Shown: positions 14,639 to 22,438 of the stretch, piece by piece
How the letters are laid out: each line of letters begins with the position of its first letter
Numbering within the stretch: position 1 is the first letter of the stretch
Assembly: GCF_023094165.1 (NCBI RefSeq)
Contig: NZ_JALMDK010000016.1
Span: 62,001-126,000, forward strand
Origin: Crossiella sp. S99.2
GTDB lineage: Bacteria; Actinomycetota; Actinomycetes; Mycobacteriales; Pseudonocardiaceae
DNA length: 64,000 nt
Reading direction: 5' to 3'
The notes under the pieces: generated by a model
What the model saw: the letters and a program-made list of their open reading frames with translations, nothing else
Database searches by the model: none
What the model was told of the DNA's origin: nothing
Translations under genes and position numbers: made by a program

Positions 14639-17266
14639 TCACCGCTGGGTACCGGTGAGCAGGGCGGGCAGCCAGGGGCGGGGGCCGCCGTCGCGTAGCC
14701 GCAGTAGGAAGGACAGGGTGCCGCTCAGGCCGGTGTTGAAGTCGGCCAGGATCTCGGTGCCGGATTCGTCGGGCAGGACCAGGCGGCCCGCGCGCAGGGT
14801 GTTGCGGGCGTGGATGGCGGCCGCGAGTTCCGCCGCCCAGTCCCGGTAGCCCTTGTCGCCGGTGACCTCGGCGAGGTCGAGCAGGAACTCGGCGTCGCCT
14901 GCCAGGCCGTGGCACTGCGAAAGCCCGGCCTGCCAACGGGATCGGCGGACGGCCACGGCGGCTTGGACCGCGAGGGCGGCGTGCCGGTCCTCGCCGGTGC
15001 GTTGCCACAGCCGGGCCAGGAAGGTGCCGACGCCGGAGGAGCCGCTGCACCAGTTTGTTCGTGCTGGGCCGCCGGATTCGGCGCTGGGCCAGTACGCGCC
15101 GCCGCGGTCGAACCTGGCTGCTGCGGCCAGGGTGTCCGCGGCCGCGGTGGCCAGATCCAGGTAGGCGGACTCGCCGGTGGCGGTGGCTGCCGCGAGCAGG
15201 AAGGCGCCCGCGCCCGCGACGCCGTGGGCGAAGCCGTAGTGCACGACTCCGGCCAGGCGGGAGGAGAACCCGGCCGGGATCGGCCAGCGGAGGTGACCGT
15301 CGCGGTGTTCGGCGGCGGTGACCATGGTCTCGGCCGCTTCCCTTGTCCTGGTAAGGAATTCCTCCTCGCCGGTGGCCTCCCAGAAGCGGAGCTGGGTGAG
15401 GCCGGCGCCCGCCACGCCGTGGCAGATGTCGGGGTTCGGCCAGCGCAGCGGCACCCGGCGGGCCAGCGTGCCGGCGAGGTGGCGCAGCTGCCCGTCGCCG
15501 AGCAGCTCGGCGGCCTCCAGCAGCGCCCACGCGGTGCCGGAGCGGCCGAAGTAGAGGCCGGGCAGGGTGCGTGGTTCCCGGTCGATCCGGCGGGCGATCC
15601 AGGTGGCCGCGGTATCGACGGCGGCTGTCAACTCCGGTGTGGTGGCGGCGGCGCGGGTCAGCACGGCCAGCACGCCCGCGGCGCCGTGCTGCACGTTGAG
15701 CGGGTCGGTGGTGGCGCCGAAGGCGTTGGTCGGCCACAGCCGCACGGGAGCATCTGAGTCCATTGTGGACAGTAGGTGGGCGAAGCCGTCGGCGAGCAGG
15801 CGGTCCAGGTCGCCGTCCTCGATCCGGCTGGGCGCCGAGGTCGAGGGCTGCGGTTCTTCCAGTGCGGCAAGGAAAGCGCGCACTTCGGCCAGTGGCGGGC
15901 GGCGATCCGGGTCCGCGTGCAGCAGGGCCACGATGATCGGGGCCAGCAGGCGGGCGGCGGGGTTGAGCAGGTGCAACCAGTTCTCGATGCGCTCGGCGGT
16001 GGGGCGCGAGTCGGCGGGCAGCAGCGGGTCCGTGCCACTGACCAGGTAGAACAGGGTGGCGCCGAGGCTGAACAGGTCGGCCGTGGGCGCGGGGGCGGGC
16101 CCGAACGACGCCGCGCCGGCCTGTTCCGGTGCGCCGTAGGCCGGGGTGTGCGACCGGGACACGCCGGTGCCAGGCTCGGCGAGCAGTTCGAGGTCGATCA
16201 GGCGCAGGCTCCCGTCTGGCAACACCAGGACGTTGTTCGGAGTGAAATCCCTGGCCACATAACCGGCTTCGTGTACCAGCTCCAGCAGCTCCACCAGGCC
16301 AAGCGCGACCTCCCGCGTGCGGGCGAACGGGGCCTGGGTGTCGCTGACCCACTGCCGCAACGTGCTACCCGGCAACGCCTCCTGCACCAGGAACAGCTCA
16401 CCCTGCTGCTCGAAGACGCCGAGGGACTTCGCCGTGTGTCCGGAGGCGGCGAAGCGGCGCAGCATTGCTTCCTCGTGCCGCCGCCGGTCCCGGATGTCCT
16501 GCCCGCTCAGCCCGGCTCCGGCGTGCGGGCGGGCCTGCTTGATGATGACCTCCGCTCCGGTTTCCTGTTCCACCCCAAGGTAAACACCACCGGTGAAGGC
16601 GTGCCGGAGTACCTTGGTGACCAGGAACCGCCCGTCCAGCAGCACCGGCTTGGGCGCGGCGGAGCCAGCCTCGACCGGCTCGCGGAACGGGTCACGGGGC
16701 GCCCACGGCGGCAGGGTGAACCAGGCTTTGCGCTGATCGAGGACCAGGCTCCCGTCCGGTGCGATCAGCATCGCCTCGTCCGCGCCGTCGTTGCCCAGCA
16801 TCCGCACCCCGGTGAACGCGCCGAACCGGTAGTGCACCAGGCTTCCCGGCCGATACGGCCGGTCCGACAGAATGCCCGGTCCGGGCAGGCCGGCCGTCAC
16901 CTGGTGCAGTTCTTCGGCCAGGGCAAGGAGTTCGTCCTCGGCGCAGTCCGGGTACGCGGTGAGGAACTTGCCGCCACTGCCCCGATCACACCGCCGGGAG
17001 CCCAGTTCCTCCACCCGCGCCAGGGTGGCCGCGAACTTGAACGGGCACTCCCGGCGCAGCAGGACCTCCGCCGCGCGCGCCAGCACCAGCGGCGCGGACA
17101 GCGGGGTCGCCGAGAGGTGCAGCTTCCAGCCCTGGGTCCGCCGTCGGCCGGCCGGTGGCTCCATATAGCACCAGAACTCCTCGGGCCGGACAGTCCACTG
17201 TGGACTCTCGGGCCGGGCGAGCGCGGCGGTGGCGCAGTCCAGCAGGAGCCGATCGTCGACGGTCAT
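14639..17266 (-). CDS. Class IV-type lanthionine synthetase LanL (lyase-kinase-cyclase)
   Basis: 875 residues; ATG at 17266 after GGGGGAA. Residues about 1-205 are the phosphoSer/Thr lyase region. Residues about 210-490 are a Ser/Thr-kinase domain with Lys in VIIKQ, catalytic ARDFTPNNV and metal-binding LIDLELL. Residues about 500-875 are a LanC-like cyclase with Gly-rich repeats (HGAAG, GRSGT, HGVAGAG, HGLAGD). The cyclase keeps the zinc ligands C740 (NWCSGSSG), C785 and H786 (QCHGLAG). These are lost in class III LanKC enzymes, hence the class IV call. The enzyme should phosphorylate and eliminate Ser/Thr of the precursors and add Cys to form (methyl)lanthionine. It is last in the minus-strand operon, 16 bp after the second ABC gene. 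Confidence 0.93.
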   Translation of the reverse strand: MTVDDRLLLDCATAALARPESPQWTVRPEEFWCYMEPPAGRRRTQGWKLHLSATPLSAPLVLARAAEVLLRRECPFKFAATLARVEELGSRRCDRGSGGKFLTAYPDCAEDELLALAEELHQVTAGLPGPGILSDRPYRPGSLVHYRFGAFTGVRMLGNDGADEAMLIAPDGSLVLDQRKAWFTLPPWAPRDPFREPVEAGSAAPKPVLLDGRFLVTKVLRHAFTGGVYLGVEQETGAEVIIKQARPHAGAGLSGQDIRDRRRHEEAMLRRFAASGHTAKSLGVFEQQGELFLVQEALPGSTLRQWVSDTQAPFARTREVALGLVELLELVHEAGYVARDFTPNNVLVLPDGSLRLIDLELLAEPGTGVSRSHTPAYGAPEQAGAASFGPAPAPTADLFSLGATLFYLVSGTDPLLPADSRPTAERIENWLHLLNPAARLLAPIIVALLHADPDRRPPLAEVRAFLAALEEPQPSTSAPSRIEDGDLDRLLADGFAHLLSTMDSDAPVRLWPTNAFGATTDPLNVQHGAAGVLAVLTRAAATTPELTAAVDTAATWIARRIDREPRTLPGLYFGRSGTAWALLEAAELLGDGQLRHLAGTLARRVPLRWPNPDICHGVAGAGLTQLRFWEATGEEEFLTRTREAAETMVTAAEHRDGHLRWPIPAGFSSRLAGVVHYGFAHGVAGAGAFLLAAATATGESAYLDLATAAADTLAAAARFDRGGAYWPSAESGGPARTNWCSGSSGVGTFLARLWQRTGEDRHAALAVQAAVAVRRSRWQAGLSQCHGLAGDAEFLLDLAEVTGDKGYRDWAAELAAAIHARNTLRAGRLVLPDESGTEILADFNTGLSGTLSFLLRLRDGGPRPWLPALLTGTQR

Positions 17267-17282
17267 GGCTTCCCCCAGCTCG

Positions 17283-19010
17283 TCACGGTGTGACCGGAAT
17301 CGGCTTGTCGTGGTCCCAGTGGCCCACCAGGTCGGCGTAGCGGGCCGAGGTGGCGACCAGCTCGTGGTGCGTGCCGAGGTAGGCGGCCTGCCCGTCCAGC
17401 AGCAGCACCCGGTCGGCGCGGCGGGCCGAGCTGATCCGGTGCGCGATGACGATGACGGTGCCCGGCCGCGCGGCGAACGCGGCCTCGGCCCTGGCCTCGG
17501 CGTCCGGGTCGAGCCCGGAGGTGGCCTCGTCGAGGATGACCACCCGCGCGGACGAGAGGTGCACCCTGGTCAGCGCGACCAGTTGCTTCTCCCCGTGGGA
17601 CAGCGCGGCCCCGCCCGCGCCCACCAGCGCGTCCAGTCCGCCGAGCCGATCGGTGACCGGCTGGAGGCCGACCGCGGCCATGGCCGCGCCGATCTCGTCC
17701 TCGGTCGCCTGCGGCGCGAGGTAGGTCAGGTTCTCCCGCAGCGTCCCGGCGAAGACGTATGCCTCCTGCGGGATCAGGCCGACCAGCCCACGCAGCTCGG
17801 CCTCGCCGATGTCCCCGACCGCCGTCCCGCCGATCGCGACCCGGCCGCGCACCGGAGTCAGCAGTCCGGCCAGCAGGTTCGCCAGGGTCGACTTGCCGAT
17901 CCCGCTGGCGCCGACGATGGCCAGACTGCCGCCGCCGGGCACCGCGAAGCCGAGGTCGGCCACCACCGGCGCGGACCGCGGCCCGTAGCCGAAGGTGAGG
18001 CCCTCGACCGCCAGGTCGTGCCGCTGCGGCGCCGGGCTCGCGCCCCGTTTGTCCTGCTGCTGGGCGAATTCCTGCCCGAGCCGGGTGATGCTCACGGCCA
18101 TCTGCAGGCCCCAGGTGGCCAGCACCTCCAGCAGCTTGCGCAGCGCCGGTTCCAGACTGACCGTCAGGTAGGTGACCGCGCCCACCAGCTCGCCGATGCT
18201 CAGGGAACCGTTGCGCAGCAAGGAGGGCGAGGCGAGCAGCAGCACGATCACCGGCAGCTGGCCGCCGAGGAACACGATCAAGGTCCTGGACGCGGTCGCC
18301 CTGGCCAGCGCCCGCGCTCGCCGCACCTGTTCGGCCACCGCCGCATCCACGCCCGCGGCGACCGATTTGATGCCACCGCAGGCGATCGCGTCCCGGATGC
18401 CACCGAACGCGGTGCCCGCCCGCCGGGCCACCTCCTCCTCGGCGAGCAGTTCGGCCCGTTGCCGGGCGGCCAGTCCGGGCAGCAGCCAAGCGAACAGGGC
18501 CAGCGCCAGCAGCACGAGCACGCCACTGATCACCGCGACCAGCGGCGCCAGGAAACTCAGTCCCACCAACGCGGCCACCGCGGAGAACACGATCTGGCGG
18601 ACCACCCGCAGCAGGGCGAACATCACGTCCCGGACGGTCTGCACCTGTTCGGTCAGCCGCGCGACCCCGGCGGTGTCCGGCGGTGTGGTTGAGCGAGTCG
18701 CCTCGGCGACCACGCCCTGCACCACGGCGGTGAGGAAGGCGTCGCGCACCGGTTCGACCACGGCGGCCAGCCACGGGAACAGGCGGCTGGTGGCCAGCGC
18801 GCCAAGGGCGGCCGCCACCAGGAGCAGGGCCAGCATCCCCACCGCGGGCAGGAAGCCATCCGCCAGGAAGTGGTCGATCGCCGCGGAGACCAGCAGCCCG
18901 GACACCCCGAACGGCACGGCCTCCACCAGCGACCAGCACAGGATCCGCAGCAGCGCGCCACGCCGCTCGCGCAGCACCCGCAGCAGCAGCGTGCGCCCCG
19001 GCCGGTTCAC
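17283..19010 (-). CDS. ABC transporter, fused permease-ATPase (lanthipeptide export, half 2)
   Basis: 575 residues from GTG at 19010, which overlaps the stop of the preceding ABC gene as GTGA, indicating translational coupling. The N-terminal half has about six hydrophobic segments. The C-terminal half is the nucleotide-binding domain with Walker A GASGIGKST, a signature-like ALSHGEKQLVAL (the usual LSGGQ is LSHGE), Walker B VVILDEATSG and an H-loop IAHR. There is no N-terminal C39 peptidase domain, so it does not cleave the leader. With its partner it forms a RamA/RamB-like heterodimer, presumably exporting the modified peptides. The degenerate signature suggests unequal ATP sites. Confidence 0.93.
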   Translation of the reverse strand: MNRPGRTLLLRVLRERRGALLRILCWSLVEAVPFGVSGLLVSAAIDHFLADGFLPAVGMLALLLVAAALGALATSRLFPWLAAVVEPVRDAFLTAVVQGVVAEATRSTTPPDTAGVARLTEQVQTVRDVMFALLRVVRQIVFSAVAALVGLSFLAPLVAVISGVLVLLALALFAWLLPGLAARQRAELLAEEEVARRAGTAFGGIRDAIACGGIKSVAAGVDAAVAEQVRRARALARATASRTLIVFLGGQLPVIVLLLASPSLLRNGSLSIGELVGAVTYLTVSLEPALRKLLEVLATWGLQMAVSITRLGQEFAQQQDKRGASPAPQRHDLAVEGLTFGYGPRSAPVVADLGFAVPGGGSLAIVGASGIGKSTLANLLAGLLTPVRGRVAIGGTAVGDIGEAELRGLVGLIPQEAYVFAGTLRENLTYLAPQATEDEIGAAMAAVGLQPVTDRLGGLDALVGAGGAALSHGEKQLVALTRVHLSSARVVILDEATSGLDPDAEARAEAAFAARPGTVIVIAHRISSARRADRVLLLDGQAAYLGTHHELVATSARYADLVGHWDHDKPIPVTP

Positions 19011-20683
19011 CCGGCACCGCCGGCCACGAAGACGGCGCGGTACCCCGGCTGCGTTTCCCACAGCGTGTGGTGCGGCGCGACCGCCCGGATCCGGCCGTGG
19101 TCCAGCCAGGCGACCAGATCGGCCCTGGCGGCGGTGACCGTGCGGTGCGCGATGACCAGCCGGGTCCGCCCGGCCAGGCCCTCGGTGAACGCCTCGGCCA
19201 GCTTCGCCTCGGTGATCGTGTCCAGGCTGGAGGTGGCGTCGTCGAGCACCAGCACCCGTCCGTCGTGCGCGACCGCGCGGGCCAGTCCCAGCCGCTGCAC
19301 CTCGCCACCGGACAGCGGCGCGCCGTCCAGCCGGGTGTCGAACCCGGCGGGCAGCCGCCGGATGAAGTCCTCGGCCTGCGCGATCCGCGCCGCGCGTTCG
19401 ACCTCGGCGTGCTCCGGTCGGCCAAAGGCAATCGCCTCGCGGATGGTCTCGCCCAGCAGGACCGGGTGGTCGAAGGCATAGCCGACGGCGTCGCGGAGGG
19501 CTGCCGGGTCGAGGGTGCGCACCGGCACGCCGTCGAGCAGCACCGCGCCGGCGTCCGGATCGAGCAGCCCGCCCGCGAGCAGACCGAGGGTGGTCTTGCC
19601 GCTGCCCGAGCGGCCCACCACGGCCACCACCGCGCCAGCCGGGACCTCCAGGTCCACCGCGTCCAGCACGAGCCGGTCATCGAGGCGGACCGAGACGCCG
19701 CGGAAGGACAGCGCGCCCGGTCCGGCGGGCAGGGCCGTCGCACCGGCGTGCACCGTGGGCCGCTCGGCGAGCAGCTCGGTGACCCGGTTGGCGTTGGCCC
19801 GCGCGGCCGCCAGCGACATCAACGGGTCGACCTGCTGGGCGAAACCCAGCGCGATGGTGAGGTAGAGGGTCACGGCGAGGAACTCCCCCGGCGTGATCCG
19901 GCCGGTGGCGACCCCGGCGCCGGCCACGATGAGCACGGCGACCCGGAGCGCGGTCTGGGCGAAGCCCACCTGCCAGGAGACCGCGCGGAGAACGTCCCAA
20001 GTGGACAGTCCGGCACGGGCCAGCTCGGGCATGGGCGCGAGAATCCTTTGTACCTCGCGGTTTTGCGCTCCGCAGGCGCGGATGGTCCGGCTGCCCGCGA
20101 GCGCGTCGGTGAGCCGGGCCGCGATCCCGGACAGGTGGCCGAGGTATTCGGCGAACCGGCTGGTGGAGGTGCGCATCGACCGCTGCAGCACCAGGCCCAC
20201 CGGCAGTGCCCCGATCAGGAAGGCGAGGCCGACCCGCCAGTCGATCAGCCACAGCGCGATCAGCCCGCAGCCCGCGGCGATCGTCTCCACCACGACTTCG
20301 ACCAGGTACGGCAACGCGTTGGCCGCCGTGGCGGCGTTTCCGGTGAGGCGGGCGAGCAGGTCGCCGACGGGGTGGCGGCGCGTCCCCGGCACACCCAGCG
20401 CGAACACCTGCCGCACCAGCCGGTGCCGCAGCACGCCGAGCACCGTGGTCGCCGCCGAGATCCCGGCGATCTCGCCGCCCCATTCGGCCAGCACCCGCAG
20501 CAGCAGCAACCCGGTGAAGGCCAGCAACGCGGCGGTGGCGCTGTCACCGGCCAGGATCCGGTCCAGTACCAGCGCAGAGGCTGCCGGGAGCAGCAGCCCG
20601 GAGGCAGCCGCGACCACCGTCGCCGCGGTCTTGCCCGCTGCGGCCGCGGGCGCGAGCCGCAGCAGCCCGGCCGTTGCGGGCAT
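19007..20683 (-). CDS. ABC transporter, fused permease-ATPase (lanthipeptide export, half 1)
   Basis: 558 residues; ATG at 20683 after GGGGAGGA. A six-helix membrane domain (about 1-310) is followed by an ATPase domain with Walker A GRSGSGKTT, signature PLSGGEVQRLGLARA, Walker B VLVLDDATSS and H-loop IAHR. Walker B lacks the catalytic Glu (DD instead of DE), so this site may be weakly hydrolytic, as in many heterodimeric exporters. No peptidase domain. It follows the precursor genes after a strong hairpin and is coupled to the second ABC gene by a GTGA overlap. The pair resembles RamA/RamB of SapB-type clusters. Confidence 0.93.
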   Translation of the reverse strand: MPATAGLLRLAPAAAAGKTAATVVAAASGLLLPAASALVLDRILAGDSATAALLAFTGLLLLRVLAEWGGEIAGISAATTVLGVLRHRLVRQVFALGVPGTRRHPVGDLLARLTGNAATAANALPYLVEVVVETIAAGCGLIALWLIDWRVGLAFLIGALPVGLVLQRSMRTSTSRFAEYLGHLSGIAARLTDALAGSRTIRACGAQNREVQRILAPMPELARAGLSTWDVLRAVSWQVGFAQTALRVAVLIVAGAGVATGRITPGEFLAVTLYLTIALGFAQQVDPLMSLAAARANANRVTELLAERPTVHAGATALPAGPGALSFRGVSVRLDDRLVLDAVDLEVPAGAVVAVVGRSGSGKTTLGLLAGGLLDPDAGAVLLDGVPVRTLDPAALRDAVGYAFDHPVLLGETIREAIAFGRPEHAEVERAARIAQAEDFIRRLPAGFDTRLDGAPLSGGEVQRLGLARAVAHDGRVLVLDDATSSLDTITEAKLAEAFTEGLAGRTRLVIAHRTVTAARADLVAWLDHGRIRAVAPHHTLWETQPGYRAVFVAGGAG

Positions 20684-20712
20684 GGATCCTCCCCAGGTTC
20701 GTGGAAATGGAC

Positions 20713-20740
20713 GGCCCCGGTCCGTTGCCGGACCGGGGCC
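20713..20740 (-). terminator. Perfect 12-bp hairpin between precursor genes and ABC exporter
   Basis: GGCCCCGGTCCG (20713-20724), loop TTGC, then CGGACCGGGGCC (20729-20740) form a perfect GC-rich stem. It starts 8 bp after the last precursor stop and lies 29 bp before the exporter start. It has no U-tract. Most likely an attenuator or mRNA-stabilising 3' end that keeps precursor transcript in excess over the modification and export genes. Confidence 0.75.
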
Positions 20741-20748
20741 GGGTCACA

Positions 20749-20832
20749 TCAGATGGTGATCCGACACGGCCACAGGCCGAACTCGGTTTCCGTCTCCTCC
20801 AGGACCTGCAGGGCGTTCACGTCGAACTCCAT
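20749..20832 (-). CDS. Lanthipeptide precursor peptide, third in transcription order (27 aa)
   Basis: ATG at 20832 with AAGGAG 8 bp upstream. The peptide starts MEFDVNALQVLEETETE and ends FGLWPCRITI. The leader-like part has an ALQ-x-LE motif like the LQ-x-L(E) leader helix of class III/IV lanthipeptides. The core has one Cys, a Thr seven residues before it (T-E-F-G-L-W-P-C) and a Thr three residues after. At most one (methyl)lanthionine can form, most simply Thr16 to Cys23. Too short for routine gene callers, but supported by three tandem copies, ribosome sites and position next to LanL and exporters. Confidence 0.9.
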   Translation of the reverse strand: MEFDVNALQVLEETETEFGLWPCRITI

Positions 20833-20878
20833 GACAATCACTCCTTCCCGGTGCTTGGTGGGTATTCCTCGGGGCCGC

Positions 20879-20968
20879 TCAGGTCTCGATGGTGACCTGG
20901 CACGGCCACAGGCCGAACTCGGATTCCGGCTCGTCCAGAATCTGGAGAGCGTTCACGTCGAACTCCAT
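20879..20968 (-). CDS. Lanthipeptide precursor peptide, second in transcription order (29 aa)
   Basis: ATG at 20968 with AAGGAG 9 bp upstream. It starts MEFDVNALQILDEPESE and ends FGLWPCQVTIET. Compared with its neighbours, the upstream ring residue is Ser instead of Thr, the residue after Cys is Gln instead of Arg, and there are two extra C-terminal residues (Glu-Thr). The conserved parts are the leader MEFDVNALQ, the acidic hinge and L-W-P-C-x-(I/V)-T-I. Ser-to-Cys would give lanthionine rather than methyllanthionine, so the three genes likely yield a family of related products. Confidence 0.9.
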   Translation of the reverse strand: MEFDVNALQILDEPESEFGLWPCQVTIET

Positions 20969-21008
20969 GAAGAAACACTCCTTCCGGTACTCGCCTCGGC
21001 CGGTCAGC

Positions 21009-21092
21009 TCAGATGGTGATCCGGCACGGCCACAGGCTCAGCTCGGTCTCCGTCTCCTCCAGGACCTGGAGAGCGTTCACGTCGAACTCCAC
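21009..21092 (-). CDS. Lanthipeptide precursor peptide, first in transcription order (27 aa)
   Basis: GTG start at 21092 with GGGGGTGA upstream; 45 bp after the radical SAM stop. It starts (M)EFDVNALQVLEETETE and ends LSLWPCRITI. It differs from the 20749 copy mainly by Leu-Ser in place of Phe-Gly inside the predicted ring, giving T-E-L-S-L-W-P-C. The extra Ser offers a second dehydration site. The GTG start and weaker ribosome site may give lower expression than the other two copies. Confidence 0.88.
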   Translation of the reverse strand: MEFDVNALQVLEETETELSLWPCRITI

Positions 21093-21137
21093 GAAACATC
21101 ACCCCCATTCCATGTGTGCACAGCGATATCGCCTTCC

Positions 21138-22196
21138 TCAGCGGGAAGGAGTCAGGGGCAGGAACACCGGGCGGGCCTCGATCCGGGCCCGGTCCTCGGC
21201 AGTGCCGTAGTGGTAGTCGATGCGGCGGGCGGCCTCGGCCCAGTCCCGCATGGTGCGCACCGGCGCGAGGGCCTCGACCACGAAGGGTTCGCTCCACCGC
21301 GCGACCGAGCGCGCCCAGAGTTCGGCAGGCGGATCCTCGAGCAGGCTGCCCACGGTGCCCTCGTAGATCGCCATCGCCCGCACCCTGCCGTCGGGTTCCA
21401 CCTCCATCGACGGGATCAGGCCCTGGGCAAGCAGATCGGGGCGGTACTGCACGCCCCGGTAGTCCCGGACGGAGACCTGGACTCCTGGCGGGGCAAGGGA
21501 TTGCAGGCGCCTGCCGTACTCGGGCGCGATGAGCGCGTCGGACTGCTCGTCGGTGAGCAGTTCGTGCTCGACGAACTCGGGCCTGCTGGCCAGCCCGATC
21601 GGCATCGCCGCGCCGAAGGACAGCCGGGTCAGGCCGGGAAAGCGCGGCACCACGTCGGTGCAGAACAGTTCGAGCTGGTCGAAGCTGGTGCGCACCACGG
21701 TCGCGTCCAGCCCGAACTCCACCGGTGTCGCACCGCGGGCCCGCTGGTCCGCTGCGTACTCATCGAGCAGCCGCAACGCGGCCATGGTCCGGTCGAAGGA
21801 ACCCGCCCGGCCGCGAATCAGGTCGTGCGTCGCCGCGGTCGGGCCGTCGACGCTGACGTAGACGGCCGCGCATTTGGCCACCACACTCTCGATCAGCTCC
21901 GGGCGCAGCGACCAGCCGCTGGTGTACAGCACGACATCCACGCCCGCGCCGGTGATCCGGTCGACGATCTCCGGCAACCGCCGCACCGCGAGCGGTTCGC
22001 CGCCGGCGAGCAGGATGGTGGCCGGGCGCAAGGAGGTCAGCGCGTCCGCGACGCGCAGCATCTCCTCGTGCGACAGCTGTTTCGACGGGCGCCTGCCGGA
22101 TTCGGTGTAGCAGTGCGAACAGCGCAGCGGGCAGGTGTAGGTGACATCCCAGACAATGTCGGACGGACATTCCGGAACCGCTTGTGTGCCAGTCAT
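21138..22196 (-). CDS. Radical SAM protein of the lanthipeptide locus, SPASM-like but Cys-free C-terminus
   Basis: 352 residues; ATG at 22196 after GGGGGAG (the frame extends to 22244 without a better start). C22-x3-C26-x2-C29 (TCPLRCSHC) is the [4Fe-4S]/SAM motif, and ILLAGGEPL is the GGE motif. The C-terminal region around residues 285-315 reads like a SPASM/twitch hairpin (MEVEPDGRVRAM, then GTVGSLLE). The cysteines that hold auxiliary clusters are absent. No separate leader-recognition domain is evident. First gene of the minus-strand operon, directly before the precursors, so those peptides are its probable substrates. Likely chemistry (Trp- or side-chain-linked C-C bond, epimerisation or thioether) cannot be told from sequence. 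Confidence 0.9.
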   Translation of the reverse strand: MTGTQAVPECPSDIVWDVTYTCPLRCSHCYTESGRRPSKQLSHEEMLRVADALTSLRPATILLAGGEPLAVRRLPEIVDRITGAGVDVVLYTSGWSLRPELIESVVAKCAAVYVSVDGPTAATHDLIRGRAGSFDRTMAALRLLDEYAADQRARGATPVEFGLDATVVRTSFDQLELFCTDVVPRFPGLTRLSFGAAMPIGLASRPEFVEHELLTDEQSDALIAPEYGRRLQSLAPPGVQVSVRDYRGVQYRPDLLAQGLIPSMEVEPDGRVRAMAIYEGTVGSLLEDPPAELWARSVARWSEPFVVEALAPVRTMRDWAEAARRIDYHYGTAEDRARIEARPVFLPLTPSR

Positions 22197-22357
22197 GTTC
22201 TCGCTCCCCCCGTTGTGCCGATGCTCGTTGCCGCCGGGTGACACCGAGGACCATCCAGCACCGGGTTCAGCGTCCGGTCATCGTCGGATCAGGGCCGGTT
22301 CAAATCCCTGCTGGCGATGACGAATCGATCACGAAAGTGAACTCCGGACTGCCCTAA

Positions 22358-22386
22358 GGTCCGGCTGCGCAGCCCTTTCGGTCCGG
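22358..22386 (+). promoter_or_regulatory. 22-bp-spaced GGTCCGG direct repeats upstream of the SARP gene
   Basis: GGTCCGG at 22358-22364 and 22380-22386, exactly 22 bp apart, in the divergent gap between the radical SAM gene (start 22196) and the SARP gene (start 22439). The first also pairs with CCGGAC at 22344. SARP proteins bind heptamer direct repeats with 11- or 22-bp period, so this is a candidate autoregulatory site. Confidence 0.35.
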
Positions 22387-22438
22387 CGGGCCCCGGCAAC
22401 ATGCTGGCCGGACGATTTCCCAGGGATTGAGGGTTCGC

